From positions 22,790 to 86,789 of the forward strand of contig JAUYNL010000099.1 in the NCBI GenBank assembly GCA_030696085.1: a stretch of DNA of 64,000 bases. Direction: 5' to 3'. Of the stretch, positions 30,237 through 38,961 are shown in pieces. This DNA is from Luteolibacter sp. GTDB taxonomy: Bacteria > Verrucomicrobiota > Verrucomicrobiia > Verrucomicrobiales > Akkermansiaceae. Positions within the stretch are counted from its first letter, which is position 1, and every line of letters begins with the position of its first letter. The notes under the pieces were generated by a model. That model saw nothing but the letters and a program-made list of their open reading frames with translations, had not been told where the DNA came from and did not search any database. A program made the translations under genes and the position numbers.

Positions 30237-30639
30237 CGTGATCGACGTTCAAAGCGCCGGATCGCGCCCTGCGGGATACGTGCATCCGATGGCCATCGAA
30301 GTCATGCGCGAAGTCGGCATCGACATCTCCGGAAACGAAAGCAAGAGCCTCGAAACATATCTGAACCAACCAGTCCATACGGTGATCACTGTCTGCGGCA
30401 ATGTGGACCAAATCTGCCCAGTTTTTCCCGGCCAAGTGGAGAGAATCCACCATGGCTTCGACGATCCCGCCCATGTGAACGGGACACCGGATGAGGTTCG
30501 CGCGGCATTCAGGCGTGTTCGCGATGAGATCGGGGAGTTTCTACGCGAGAATCTGCATTATTGGAGCATGACCCCGACCAATTCGTCGGCTTCCGGAAAT
30601 ACAACCGCCCCCTTCCACCGGAACCATTCGGCCTCATGA
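30142..30639 (+). CDS. arsC: Arsenate reductase / low-molecular-weight phosphatase family (ArsC)
   Basis: VLILCTGNSCRSHMGEGILR P-loop, SAGSRPAGYVHPMAI, TVCGNVDQICP. Confidence 0.88.
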   Translation: MPTDKPTVLILCTGNSCRSHMGEGILRSIAGDVIDVQSAGSRPAGYVHPMAIEVMREVGIDISGNESKSLETYLNQPVHTVITVCGNVDQICPVFPGQVERIHHGFDDPAHVNGTPDEVRAAFRRVRDEIGEFLRENLHYWSMTPTNSSASGNTTAPFHRNHSAS

Positions 30640-31316
30640 GTCACTCACCCCCGCAGGCCATCGCATTCGATGTTGTGGAAACCTTATTCTCGCTCGACCC
30701 GATGCGGCAACGCCTGAGCGACTTGGGACTTTCGGGTGAGAGTCTGGAACTTTTCTTCGCAAGACTACTCCGCAACGGGTTCGCGCTCGATGCCAGCGGC
30801 ACGTTCACGCCCTTTGGCGAAGTCGCCCGCGCAACCCTCGAAGGAATTCTCGCCGCCAAGGACATCGCCAGCGATGTGAGCAGGATTGACCACGCGCTCG
30901 CCGGATTTGCGGAACTTCCCGCGCACCCCGACGTGGCGCCCGCATTTCAACACCTCCGCGAAAACGGGATTCCCATCTTCGCATTGACCAATGGCAGTGC
31001 CGACAACACGCGCCAGCTCTTGGAACAGGCGGACTTGTTGGCGCATGTCGAGCGGATCATTTCCATCGACGAAGTCCGCCACTGGAAACCCCGTCGCGAG
31101 GTGTATCTGCAAGCTGCCGATGTCGCCGGAGTGCGACCCGGCCAGCTCGCACTCGTCGCTGCCCACGCGTGGGACATCCACGGTGCCAGCCAGGCGAGCC
31201 TCATGACCGGATGGGTCAGCCGTCTCGAAAAACGCTTTGATCCGTCCATGAATCCACCGGATGTTTCCGCAGACAGCTTGGACGAAACATGCCGTAAACT
31301 GCTGGATCGTGGCTAA
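30636..31316 (+). CDS. HAD superfamily hydrolase (haloacid dehalogenase type II-like)
   Basis: AIAFDVVETLFSLDPM, IFALTNGSADNTRQLLE, HWKPRREVYLQAADVAGV, VAAHAWDIHGA. Confidence 0.85.
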   Translation: MSHSPPQAIAFDVVETLFSLDPMRQRLSDLGLSGESLELFFARLLRNGFALDASGTFTPFGEVARATLEGILAAKDIASDVSRIDHALAGFAELPAHPDVAPAFQHLRENGIPIFALTNGSADNTRQLLEQADLLAHVERIISIDEVRHWKPRREVYLQAADVAGVRPGQLALVAAHAWDIHGASQASLMTGWVSRLEKRFDPSMNPPDVSADSLDETCRKLLDRG

Positions 31317-31380
31317 TAAAGCGCCTGACGGGTCCTGCATTTCGCGCATCCCGCCTGTGTCACCGTTTGAACCATCGCTC

Positions 31381-32223
31381 ATGATCATCGTCCTCAACGC
31401 CCAAGTCTCCACCTCCGGTGTCACCGAAATTCGTCCGTGGATCGCCTTGGGACTGCTTGCCTTTCTCCTGCTATGGGAGACCGTCTCACCGTTCTTTCAT
31501 TTTCCGAAAGGCCGTGAACGCGTCCGCCACGGTTTCCGGAATGTGCTGTTAGGCATCCTCAACGCCGTCGTCACCACCCTGATTTTCGTCGGTCTCTGGT
31601 GGTCGGCGGCGGCGTGGGCGGAAAGTCGCTCGTTCGGCCTCCTCCACTGGCTATCACTTCCCGCGTGGTACGCATGGCCGCTCGCCATCCTGCTCTTCGA
31701 CGCCTGGACTTACTACTGGCACCGCATCAATCACCGCATTCCCTTCCTCTGGCGCTTCCACCGCGTTCACCACTCGGACCCTCACATGGATGTCACCACG
31801 GCCAACCGCTTCCACACCGGGGAAATCGTCATGTCCTCCATCCTGCGCGTGCCTCTCATTGTTCTACTAGGTGCCAGCATCGAACAACTCGCCCTCTACG
31901 AACTGCTCATGTTCGCCGTCGTCCAGTTCCACCACGCCAACATCAGCGTTTCCGAAAAGTGGGACCGAGCGCTGCGCCTGTTCATCGTCACGCCCTACAT
32001 GCACAAGGTCCACCACTCGCGCTGGCAACCGGAGACGGACTCGAATTACTCCTCGCTGCTCTCCATCTGGGACCGGCTGTTCCGCAGTTTCCGGATCAAC
32101 GAAAAACCCGAAACCATCCGGCTTGGCCTGGACGAGTTTGACCGCCCGGCCGATCAAACCATCCCGGGTCTTCTGCGCACACCGCTTGCGAATCGCAAAG
32201 CCAACCGCCCCCGCAAGCCGTGA
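31381..32223 (+). CDS. Sterol desaturase/fatty acid hydroxylase family protein
   Basis: Histidine clusters YYWHRINHRIPFLWRFHRVHHSDPHMD, HKVHHSRW; TM segments. Confidence 0.9.
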   Translation: MIIVLNAQVSTSGVTEIRPWIALGLLAFLLLWETVSPFFHFPKGRERVRHGFRNVLLGILNAVVTTLIFVGLWWSAAAWAESRSFGLLHWLSLPAWYAWPLAILLFDAWTYYWHRINHRIPFLWRFHRVHHSDPHMDVTTANRFHTGEIVMSSILRVPLIVLLGASIEQLALYELLMFAVVQFHHANISVSEKWDRALRLFIVTPYMHKVHHSRWQPETDSNYSSLLSIWDRLFRSFRINEKPETIRLGLDEFDRPADQTIPGLLRTPLANRKANRPRKP

Positions 32224-32738
32224 AAGCCATCGTATGGACCCTCGCATTCCTGGTCATCGGCTGCGGCCAGCACAACGGCACACCTGAAGTCAGGCTCGAC
32301 AAGATCACACGCGAAATCGCCGCAGAGTTCCCGCAAGTTCCCACACTCACCCCTGCGGAACTCGCGGCATGGTTGGACGATGCGGACCGCGAACCACCGA
32401 TCCTTCTTGATGTGCGCGAGCCGAACGAATTCACCGTAAGCCACCTTCCCGGAGCACGCCGCGTCGATTCGGATGCCGATGTGAAAAAACTCCTCGCCAG
32501 CCTCACACCAAAACGCCCGGTGATACTCTACTGCTCGGTGGGATACCGCTCCTCGAAACTGGCCGAGCAATTGCTCGAAGCCGGCGCTTCCGATGTCCGC
32601 AATCTCGAAGGCTCGATCTTCCGATGGGCCAACGAAGGACGCCCGCTCCAACGCGACGGCATGCCTGCCCACCAGGTCCATCCTTACAGCTCACGCTACG
32701 CAGAAATGCTTCACCCGAATCTACGAAGCGAACCTTGA
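32220..32738 (+). CDS. Rhodanese-like domain lipoprotein
   Basis: Lipobox VIGCG; ILLDVREPNEFTVSHLPGARRV and VILYCSVGYRSSKLAEQL active site. Confidence 0.9.
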   Translation: MKAIVWTLAFLVIGCGQHNGTPEVRLDKITREIAAEFPQVPTLTPAELAAWLDDADREPPILLDVREPNEFTVSHLPGARRVDSDADVKKLLASLTPKRPVILYCSVGYRSSKLAEQLLEAGASDVRNLEGSIFRWANEGRPLQRDGMPAHQVHPYSSRYAEMLHPNLRSEP

Positions 32739-32750
32739 GTCAATCACCCC

Positions 32751-33644
32751 ATGAACCAAGCCATCCACTCCGAACCCGCCATCGCCTTCATCGGCGGCAG
32801 CGGACTCTATCAGATCGACTCGCTCGAACACCCGATCAGCCACCAAGTCTCAACGCCCTTCGGCGACCCATCCGGCCCCATCATCGAAGGCCGCGTGGCT
32901 GGTCGCCGTGTTTGCTTTCTCGCACGTCACGGTCATGGCCACCGGCTGCTTGCCCATGAGATCAACCACCGCGCCAACATCTGGGCGCTGCGCTCACTCG
33001 GCGTGCGCTGGGCCATTTCCATCACCGCCGTCGGCAGCTTGCGCGAGGAATTCGCCCCGCGTCATGCGGTCGTGCCGGATCAATTGGTGGATCGCACCGG
33101 GCGCGCCCATGAATTCACGTTCTTTGGCAACGGCATCGCCGCGCATGTCGGATTCGCCGATCCTTACTGCCAACCGCTTCGTGAAATCCTGTTAGCCGCC
33201 ATCCATGCCGCAGGCGCTACCGTTCACGATGGCGGCATCTATACCTGCATGAACGGCCCTGCCTTTTCCACACGCGCCGAAGCGGAAATGCACCGTCAGC
33301 TCGGCTTTGACCTCATCGGCATGACCAATGCCCATGAAGCCCGCCTTTGCCGCGAGGCGGAAATCGCCATGGCCACGCTCGCCTTCGTCACGGACTACGA
33401 TTGCTGGAAAATCGACGAAGCCGCCGTGGATGTCGCCGCTGTGATTGAAAACCTCATGGCCAACGCCGGCCTCGCCAAATCCCTCATCCCCGCCATCACC
33501 ACTTCCATCCCGGACGCACCTGACTGGCCCGAACACCGCGCCCTCGACACCGCCATCCTCACCCCACGGGATCATTGGCCAGTTGAACGTGCCCGTGACC
33601 TCGCTCCACTGCTCGGGCGCATGTCGAGCGAAGATTCCTGTTAA
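32751..33644 (+). CDS. MTA phosphorylase-like nucleoside phosphorylase
   Basis: AFIGGSGLYQIDSLE, FLARHGHGHRLLAHEINHRANIWAL, ITAVGSLREE, DLIGMTNAHEARLCREAEIAMATLAFVTDYDCW. Confidence 0.92.
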   Translation: MNQAIHSEPAIAFIGGSGLYQIDSLEHPISHQVSTPFGDPSGPIIEGRVAGRRVCFLARHGHGHRLLAHEINHRANIWALRSLGVRWAISITAVGSLREEFAPRHAVVPDQLVDRTGRAHEFTFFGNGIAAHVGFADPYCQPLREILLAAIHAAGATVHDGGIYTCMNGPAFSTRAEAEMHRQLGFDLIGMTNAHEARLCREAEIAMATLAFVTDYDCWKIDEAAVDVAAVIENLMANAGLAKSLIPAITTSIPDAPDWPEHRALDTAILTPRDHWPVERARDLAPLLGRMSSEDSC

Positions 33645-33668
33645 GACACGGACGGTGTGGCCGACTCA
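33639..33668 (+). promoter_or_regulatory. Predicted sigma promoter (TGTTAAG-N16-CGACTCA)
   Basis: 26 nt upstream of the DUF547 gene ATG; overlaps the phosphorylase stop codon. Confidence 0.75.
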
Positions 33669-33693
33669 CAGGAGTAAACCAACCACGTCATTC

Positions 33694-34503
33694 ATGATTC
33701 CGCCACGCTCCCTCATTTCCGCCGCCATCGCGCTACTCGCCGCATTCCTACTTCCCGCATGCTCGCAGGCGGAGTCCGACGGCTCATACAAAACCGCCGC
33801 GTCCTCCGAAGGGTTTGACCACGCTCATCAGGTCTTCACCCAGGTGCTCTCCGCGCACATACGCAAGGGAAAGGTGGACTATGCCGCTTTGAAAAAGAAA
33901 CCCGGTGCGCTGAATGCCTACCTCGACACACTCGCCGCTGTTTCCAAGAAGGACTACGACCGCTGGTCCAAGCAGGAGCAGATGGCCTTCCTGATCAATC
34001 TTTACAACGCCTCCACCCTCAAACTCATCATCGACCACTACCCGGTCAAAAGCATCAAGGACATCGGCAGCATCATCAAAGGCCCTTGGAAGCAGGAGGT
34101 GGTTCGCTTGTTCGGAAAAATCGAAACCCTCGATCACGTCGAACACGACCTGCTACGTCCCAAATTCAACGACCCGCGTGTCCACTTCGCCGTCAACTGC
34201 GCGTCCATCGGCTGCCCCGATCTCCGCACTGAGGCGTTCCAAGCATCCAGGCTCGATGCCCAGCTTGAAGAACAGACCCGCTCATTCCTCCGCGACCACT
34301 CACGCAACCGGGTCGATGCAAAAAACAAAACCCTCCACCTGTCCCTCATCTTCAAATGGTTCAAGGAGGACTTCGTGAAAAAATCCGGCAGCGTCGAAAA
34401 ATTCGTCGCTCCTTACTTCGAGGTTGCGGATCGAACCATCATCCAACGCGGCGGACTGGGCGTCAATCACACCGATTACGATTGGTATCTCAACAAGCAA
34501 TAA
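33694..34503 (+). CDS. DUF547 domain lipoprotein
   Basis: AFLINLYNASTLKLIIDHYPVKSIKDIGS, RVHFAVNCASIGCPDLRTEAF. Confidence 0.88.
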   Translation: MIPPRSLISAAIALLAAFLLPACSQAESDGSYKTAASSEGFDHAHQVFTQVLSAHIRKGKVDYAALKKKPGALNAYLDTLAAVSKKDYDRWSKQEQMAFLINLYNASTLKLIIDHYPVKSIKDIGSIIKGPWKQEVVRLFGKIETLDHVEHDLLRPKFNDPRVHFAVNCASIGCPDLRTEAFQASRLDAQLEEQTRSFLRDHSRNRVDAKNKTLHLSLIFKWFKEDFVKKSGSVEKFVAPYFEVADRTIIQRGGLGVNHTDYDWYLNKQ

Positions 34504-34515
34504 TCCCGCATCTCT

Positions 34516-35424
34516 GTGAAACTTATAACGATCACCGCCATCGCCGCGTCGCTCACATCCCTCGTCATCGCGCAGGACACCGTCAACGGCTTCAAACTGA
34601 CCGATCTGCGTATTGATCGCGAGGCCATCAAATCCGGCGGCCCGCCGCGTAACGGCATCCCGTCCATCGATGCCCCGAAATTCATCGCTCCGGACAAGGC
34701 GGATTTCATGAGGGATGACGACATCGTCCTCAGCTTCACCCACGACGGCACTACCCGCGCCTATCCGCTCCGCATTCTTGTCTGGCACGAGATCGTCAAC
34801 GAAACCATCAATGGCAAACCCACCCTTGTGACCTATTGCCCGCTCTGCGGCACCGCCATGATCTTCGACCGCAAGGTCGGCGGAAAAGTCCGCACCTTCG
34901 GCGTCTCCGGCATGCTCTATCAAAGCGACGTGTTGATGTATGACCGCGAGGACGAATCGCTGTGGTCGCAACTCAAAATGGAAGCCGTCAGCGGGCCACT
35001 TTCCGGGACCAAGCTCGAATGGCTGCCCAGCGAGCATCTGACATGGAAAGCCTGGAAGGCCAAATACCCGAAAGGCGAGGTGCTCTCGACGGAAGCAGGC
35101 CATCAGCGGAATTATCTCGGCCATGCCTACGCATCGTATTTCGGCAGCCCCAATGTCATGTTTCCCGTGCCGAAACATCGCGACGAGCTGCTCGACAAGG
35201 CCTGGGTCGTCGGCGTGGTCCACCAAGGCAGGGCCGTCGCCTTTCCCATCACACGCCTGGAGCAGACAAACGAGGCGGAACATGCCGGCGTGCATTTGAA
35301 ATTCGATCCCGTGTCCCGCCTTGCCACCGCCACGGATGCCAAAGGCAATGAGCTTCCCACCGTCACCGTTTTCTGGTTCGCATGGCAGGCGTTCTATCCG
35401 CAAACCACCCTTTGGAAACCTTGA
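34516..35424 (+). CDS. DUF3179 domain-containing secreted protein
   Basis: VTYCPLCGTAMIFDRKVGGKVRTFGVSGMLYQSDVLMYDRE. Confidence 0.88.
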   Translation: MKLITITAIAASLTSLVIAQDTVNGFKLTDLRIDREAIKSGGPPRNGIPSIDAPKFIAPDKADFMRDDDIVLSFTHDGTTRAYPLRILVWHEIVNETINGKPTLVTYCPLCGTAMIFDRKVGGKVRTFGVSGMLYQSDVLMYDREDESLWSQLKMEAVSGPLSGTKLEWLPSEHLTWKAWKAKYPKGEVLSTEAGHQRNYLGHAYASYFGSPNVMFPVPKHRDELLDKAWVVGVVHQGRAVAFPITRLEQTNEAEHAGVHLKFDPVSRLATATDAKGNELPTVTVFWFAWQAFYPQTTLWKP

Positions 35425-36722
35425 GCATCCTGAGCAAACCACGCGATGTCCTGATCGTGATGACCCGCATGCCGCGTGAAGGCCGCAACAAGACCCGGCT
35501 CATTCCCGCGCTTGGAGCGTCCGGGGCCACCGCCATGCACGATCGTCTCGCCCGCCACGCGGTGGGCAGGGCCTCGTCCTACGCCATGATGCATCCCGGA
35601 ACGTCACTTGAGGTGCATCTGGAAGGAGGATCGCCGGACGAAGGCCGTGCCTGGCTGGGGGATGTCGAGTGCATCGCCCAGCGTCCGGGTGATCTGGGTC
35701 ATCGGATGCAGGCGGCGGCGGACCGTGCTTTCTCGCGCGGCGCGAAACGCGTGATCATCATCGGAACCGATTGTCCGTCTCTCGATGAACCCTTTCTATC
35801 AGAAGCATTTGATATGCTCACCAAAACCGATGTCGTGTATGGTCCTGCGGCCGATGGGGGATATGTCCTGATCGGTCTCTCCAAACCATGTCCGCAACTC
35901 TTCACAGGCATCGCATGGGGTGAAAACATGGTTCTCGAACAATCGCTCACAGCCGCACGCGAATCCTTTCTGAACGTCGCCATGCTCGAAGTCCGCGAGG
36001 ACGTGGACACGCCCGCCGATCTGCCTGCGGCCGAGACCACGTTGGCCGCCGGCGAATCGGTCTCCGTCATCATTCCCACCCTGGACGAAGAGGCTCATCT
36101 TCCTTTCCTGCTCGAACACCTGAAGCGTTGCAACCCTCACGAAATCATCATCGCGGATGGTGGCAGTCGCGACTGCACGATAAAAATCGCCGAGCAGGCC
36201 GGTGCCCGCGTCGTCCACGCCGCAAAAGGCCGCGCATCGCAGATGAATCTGGCCGCAGCCACCGCGACCGGCGAATTCCTGCTCTTCCTCCACGCCGACA
36301 CCATGCCGCCGTCTGATTACGCTTCGATCATTCGCGCCATTCTCACCGCACCAGGCACCAGCGCAGGCGCGTTTGGCTTCGCACTTTCTGGAAAACTCAG
36401 CAGCGCCTCGCTCATCGAACGCATGGTGAACCTGCGCTGCCGTCTCTTCCAAACTCCCTACGGCGACCAGGGACTCTTCCTCCGCCGCCGAATGTTCCGC
36501 CGCGCGGGCCGTTTCCCTGACTGGCCTGTTCTCGAAGACCTCCACCTGGTGCGCATGCTCAGGCGGATCGGCCGCGTCCAAACATCCACCGAGATCGCCC
36601 TCACCTCCCCGCGCCGCTGGCAGCATGGCGGCACCATCCGCACCTTTCTTCGCCACCAACTCATGCTCGCTGCCTATCACATCGGCGTTCCTGCCCGGCA
36701 TATTGCCAAAATCCGCCCCTGA
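35421..36722 (+). CDS. Fused TIGR04282-like (DUF2064) and TIGR04283-like GT2 arsenosugar glycosyltransferase
   Basis: N-terminal VLIVMTRMPREGRNKTRLIPALG...IIIGTDCPSLDEPFL; C-terminal VSVIIPTLDEEAHLPFLLEHL...IIADGGSRDCT...LLFLHADT...YGDQGLFLRRRMF. Confidence 0.85.
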   Translation: MSILSKPRDVLIVMTRMPREGRNKTRLIPALGASGATAMHDRLARHAVGRASSYAMMHPGTSLEVHLEGGSPDEGRAWLGDVECIAQRPGDLGHRMQAAADRAFSRGAKRVIIIGTDCPSLDEPFLSEAFDMLTKTDVVYGPAADGGYVLIGLSKPCPQLFTGIAWGENMVLEQSLTAARESFLNVAMLEVREDVDTPADLPAAETTLAAGESVSVIIPTLDEEAHLPFLLEHLKRCNPHEIIIADGGSRDCTIKIAEQAGARVVHAAKGRASQMNLAAATATGEFLLFLHADTMPPSDYASIIRAILTAPGTSAGAFGFALSGKLSSASLIERMVNLRCRLFQTPYGDQGLFLRRRMFRRAGRFPDWPVLEDLHLVRMLRRIGRVQTSTEIALTSPRRWQHGGTIRTFLRHQLMLAAYHIGVPARHIAKIRP

Positions 36723-36734
36723 TCCATCAAACCC

Positions 36735-37208
36735 ATGAACACCACCACACGCCCACCTCTTCCGCCCTTTGATGCGGAATCCGCAGCCCTCAAGGTCCGC
36801 CGCGCCGAAGATGCATGGAACGGACGCGATCCGGAAAAAGTCGCGCTCGCCTATACACCGGACAGCATCTGGCGCAACCGCGCCGAATTCCTTCAAGGCC
36901 GCGATGCCATCGTCGCCTTTCTCACACTCAAGTGGAGCCGCGAACTCGACTACCGCCTCATCAAGGAACTCTGGGCCTACACCGACAACTGCATTGCCGT
37001 GCGCTTCGCCTACGAATGGCACGACGACTCCGGACAATGGTTCCGCTCCTACGGCAATGAAAACTGGGACTTCGATGAACACGGTCTCATGCGCCGCCGG
37101 ATTGCCAGCATCAATGATCTACCCATCGCCATGGATAGTCGCCTGTTTCACTGGCCTGTAGGCCCTCGACCACAAGATCACCCAAGTCTATCTGAGCTTG
37201 GATTGTGA
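36735..37208 (+). CDS. DUF1348 / NTF2-like family protein
   Basis: [40 protein letters not shown]...[27 protein letters not shown]. Confidence 0.88.
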   Translation: MNTTTRPPLPPFDAESAALKVRRAEDAWNGRDPEKVALAYTPDSIWRNRAEFLQGRDAIVAFLTLKWSRELDYRLIKELWAYTDNCIAVRFAYEWHDDSGQWFRSYGNENWDFDEHGLMRRRIASINDLPIAMDSRLFHWPVGPRPQDHPSLSELGL

Positions 37209-37215
37209 GATTTGT

Positions 37216-37246
37216 TGTTAATGATAACCCCATTCCGGACGACTCA
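37216..37246 (+). promoter_or_regulatory. Predicted sigma promoter (TGTTAAT-N17-CGACTCA)
   Basis: Shared motif 35 nt upstream of the ATG at 37282. Confidence 0.65.
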
Positions 37247-37281
37247 ATCTCACGCCATAGAAATCACACCAAACCAACACC

Positions 37282-37833
37282 ATGAAATTCCAGATTCACA
37301 CACCCGATACCGCCCCCGAAGGCTCACGTCCCTTACTCGAACAAGTCCAGCAAGGCTACGGCTTCATTCCCTCCGTCTATGGCATCTTTGCTGAATCTCC
37401 GGTGGCCACTTCCACCTACATCCACATCACCGACCAACTCAAAGCACACAGCGTCCTTACCCCACAGGAACAACAGATCGTCATGATCGCCGTCAGCGAA
37501 CAGAACGGTTGCGAATACTGCGTCGCCGCCCATAGCGCGGTGGCGGGCATGGTTCAGGTTCCACAGGAAACCATCGCCAGCCTCCGTGAAGGACGCCTTC
37601 CCTCCGACCCGAAACAAGCCGCCCTCGTCCGCTTCGCCAAAGCCGCCGTCGAACACCGCGGTTGGATCCCCGAAGCCGACCAGCAAGCCTTCCTCGTCGC
37701 CGGCTACACCACACGCCACGCGCTCGACGTCCTCTCCATCATCGCGCTCAAAACCCTCAGTAACTACTCCAACCACCTCGCCCACCCGCCGCTCGATCCA
37801 CAGTTCGAAGCCCAGCGCTGGAGCGCGAAATAA
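37282..37833 (+). CDS. Carboxymuconolactone decarboxylase / AhpD-like protein
   Basis: SEQNGCEYCVAAHSAVAG CxxC motif. Confidence 0.88.
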   Translation: MKFQIHTPDTAPEGSRPLLEQVQQGYGFIPSVYGIFAESPVATSTYIHITDQLKAHSVLTPQEQQIVMIAVSEQNGCEYCVAAHSAVAGMVQVPQETIASLREGRLPSDPKQAALVRFAKAAVEHRGWIPEADQQAFLVAGYTTRHALDVLSIIALKTLSNYSNHLAHPPLDPQFEAQRWSAK

Positions 37834-37867
37834 CAAGTGCGCTTGTGAGACCGCGATCATATCGCTC

Positions 37868-38236
37868 TCAGGGGCGGGACTTCTTCGCACTCTCCCTCCG
37901 TCGCTCCTTCAGCCGACGCCCTACAGCCACGATCGCCTCGATCGCCGGCTTGAGTTCGCCGCCCAGGTCGGTGAGCGAGTATTCCACTGTCGGCGGCGAG
38001 GTGGGTTTCACCGTCCGCTCCAAAACGCCGTCCGCCGCGAGCTTCTTCAACCGCGCCGAAAGCACCTTGGCGGAGACGCCCATGAGATCACTCTTCAGCT
38101 CGCTGAACGTCCGCGCCGAATGCCCGAGATACCAGATGATGACAGGAGTCCATACCCCGCCGATCACACCGAGACATTCCGCCAGCGGGCAGGTGTCGGG
38201 CGGGGGAGTGACCTTGTTTTTGCGGCGTGGCACCAT
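37868..38236 (-). CDS. HxlR-family transcriptional regulator
   Basis: CPLAECLGVIGGVWTPVIIWYLGHSARTFSELKSDLMGVSAKVLSARLKKLAADGVLER. Confidence 0.92.
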   Translation of the reverse strand: MVPRRKNKVTPPPDTCPLAECLGVIGGVWTPVIIWYLGHSARTFSELKSDLMGVSAKVLSARLKKLAADGVLERTVKPTSPPTVEYSLTDLGGELKPAIEAIVAVGRRLKERRRESAKKSRP

Positions 38237-38293
38237 AATTTCGTAGCAGGTTTCCCCGAGGTAACCCGATTCTCAGGTTTCCGCAAGTCAGCA

Positions 38294-38310
38294 GGTTTAC
38301 AAAAGTAACC
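38294..38310. promoter_or_regulatory. Candidate HxlR operator (GGTTTACAAAAGTAACC)
   Basis: Imperfect palindrome (TTAC-AAAA-GTAA core) in the divergent intergenic region, 22 bp before the nitroreductase ATG. Confidence 0.4.
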
Positions 38311-38332
38311 TTCAGCCTATTTTCCCGCCACC

Positions 38333-38956
38333 ATGACACACACCAACATGACCCCACTGGAAGCCATCGAGTCGCGCCGCTCGGTGAAACACTTCGACTC
38401 AGCGCATCAGATGACCGATGATGAGATCGCACGCCTGATTGGATTGGCCAAGCTCGCCCCTTCTTCGTTCAACATGCAGAACTACCGCTTCGTGCTCGTT
38501 CGTGATCCGGAACTGCGCAGCCAGATCCGTGCCGTCGCATGGGATCAATCCCAAGTTACCGACGCCTCTCTGCTCGTCATCCTCTGCGCCGACCTAACCG
38601 CCCACGCCAACGAACCTCAGCGTTACTGGGCGCACGCACCGCAGGAAGTGCAGGACATCCTTGTGCCCGCCCTCACCCCATTCTATGAAGGCAAGCCTAC
38701 GCTCATCCGCGACGAGGCCATGCGTTCGACCGGCTTCGCCGGAATGACCCTCATGCTCGCCGCACGCGGCATGGGCTACGATTCCTGCCCGATGATCGGC
38801 TTCGACGCCGAGGCTGTCGCCAAGCTGATCAACCTCCCCGCCGACCACGCACTAAGCTTCATGCTTGCCATCGGAAAGCAGGCCAAGCCCGTATGGCCGC
38901 GCGGCGAACGTCTGCCCGACAGCGAGGTCGTCATCCAGGATCGTTTTCCCACATAA
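38333..38956 (+). CDS. Nitroreductase family protein
   Basis: IESRRSVKHFDSAHQMTDDEIARLIGLAKLAPSSFNMQNYRFV. Confidence 0.92.
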   Translation: MTHTNMTPLEAIESRRSVKHFDSAHQMTDDEIARLIGLAKLAPSSFNMQNYRFVLVRDPELRSQIRAVAWDQSQVTDASLLVILCADLTAHANEPQRYWAHAPQEVQDILVPALTPFYEGKPTLIRDEAMRSTGFAGMTLMLAARGMGYDSCPMIGFDAEAVAKLINLPADHALSFMLAIGKQAKPVWPRGERLPDSEVVIQDRFPT

Positions 38957-38961
38957 CCACC

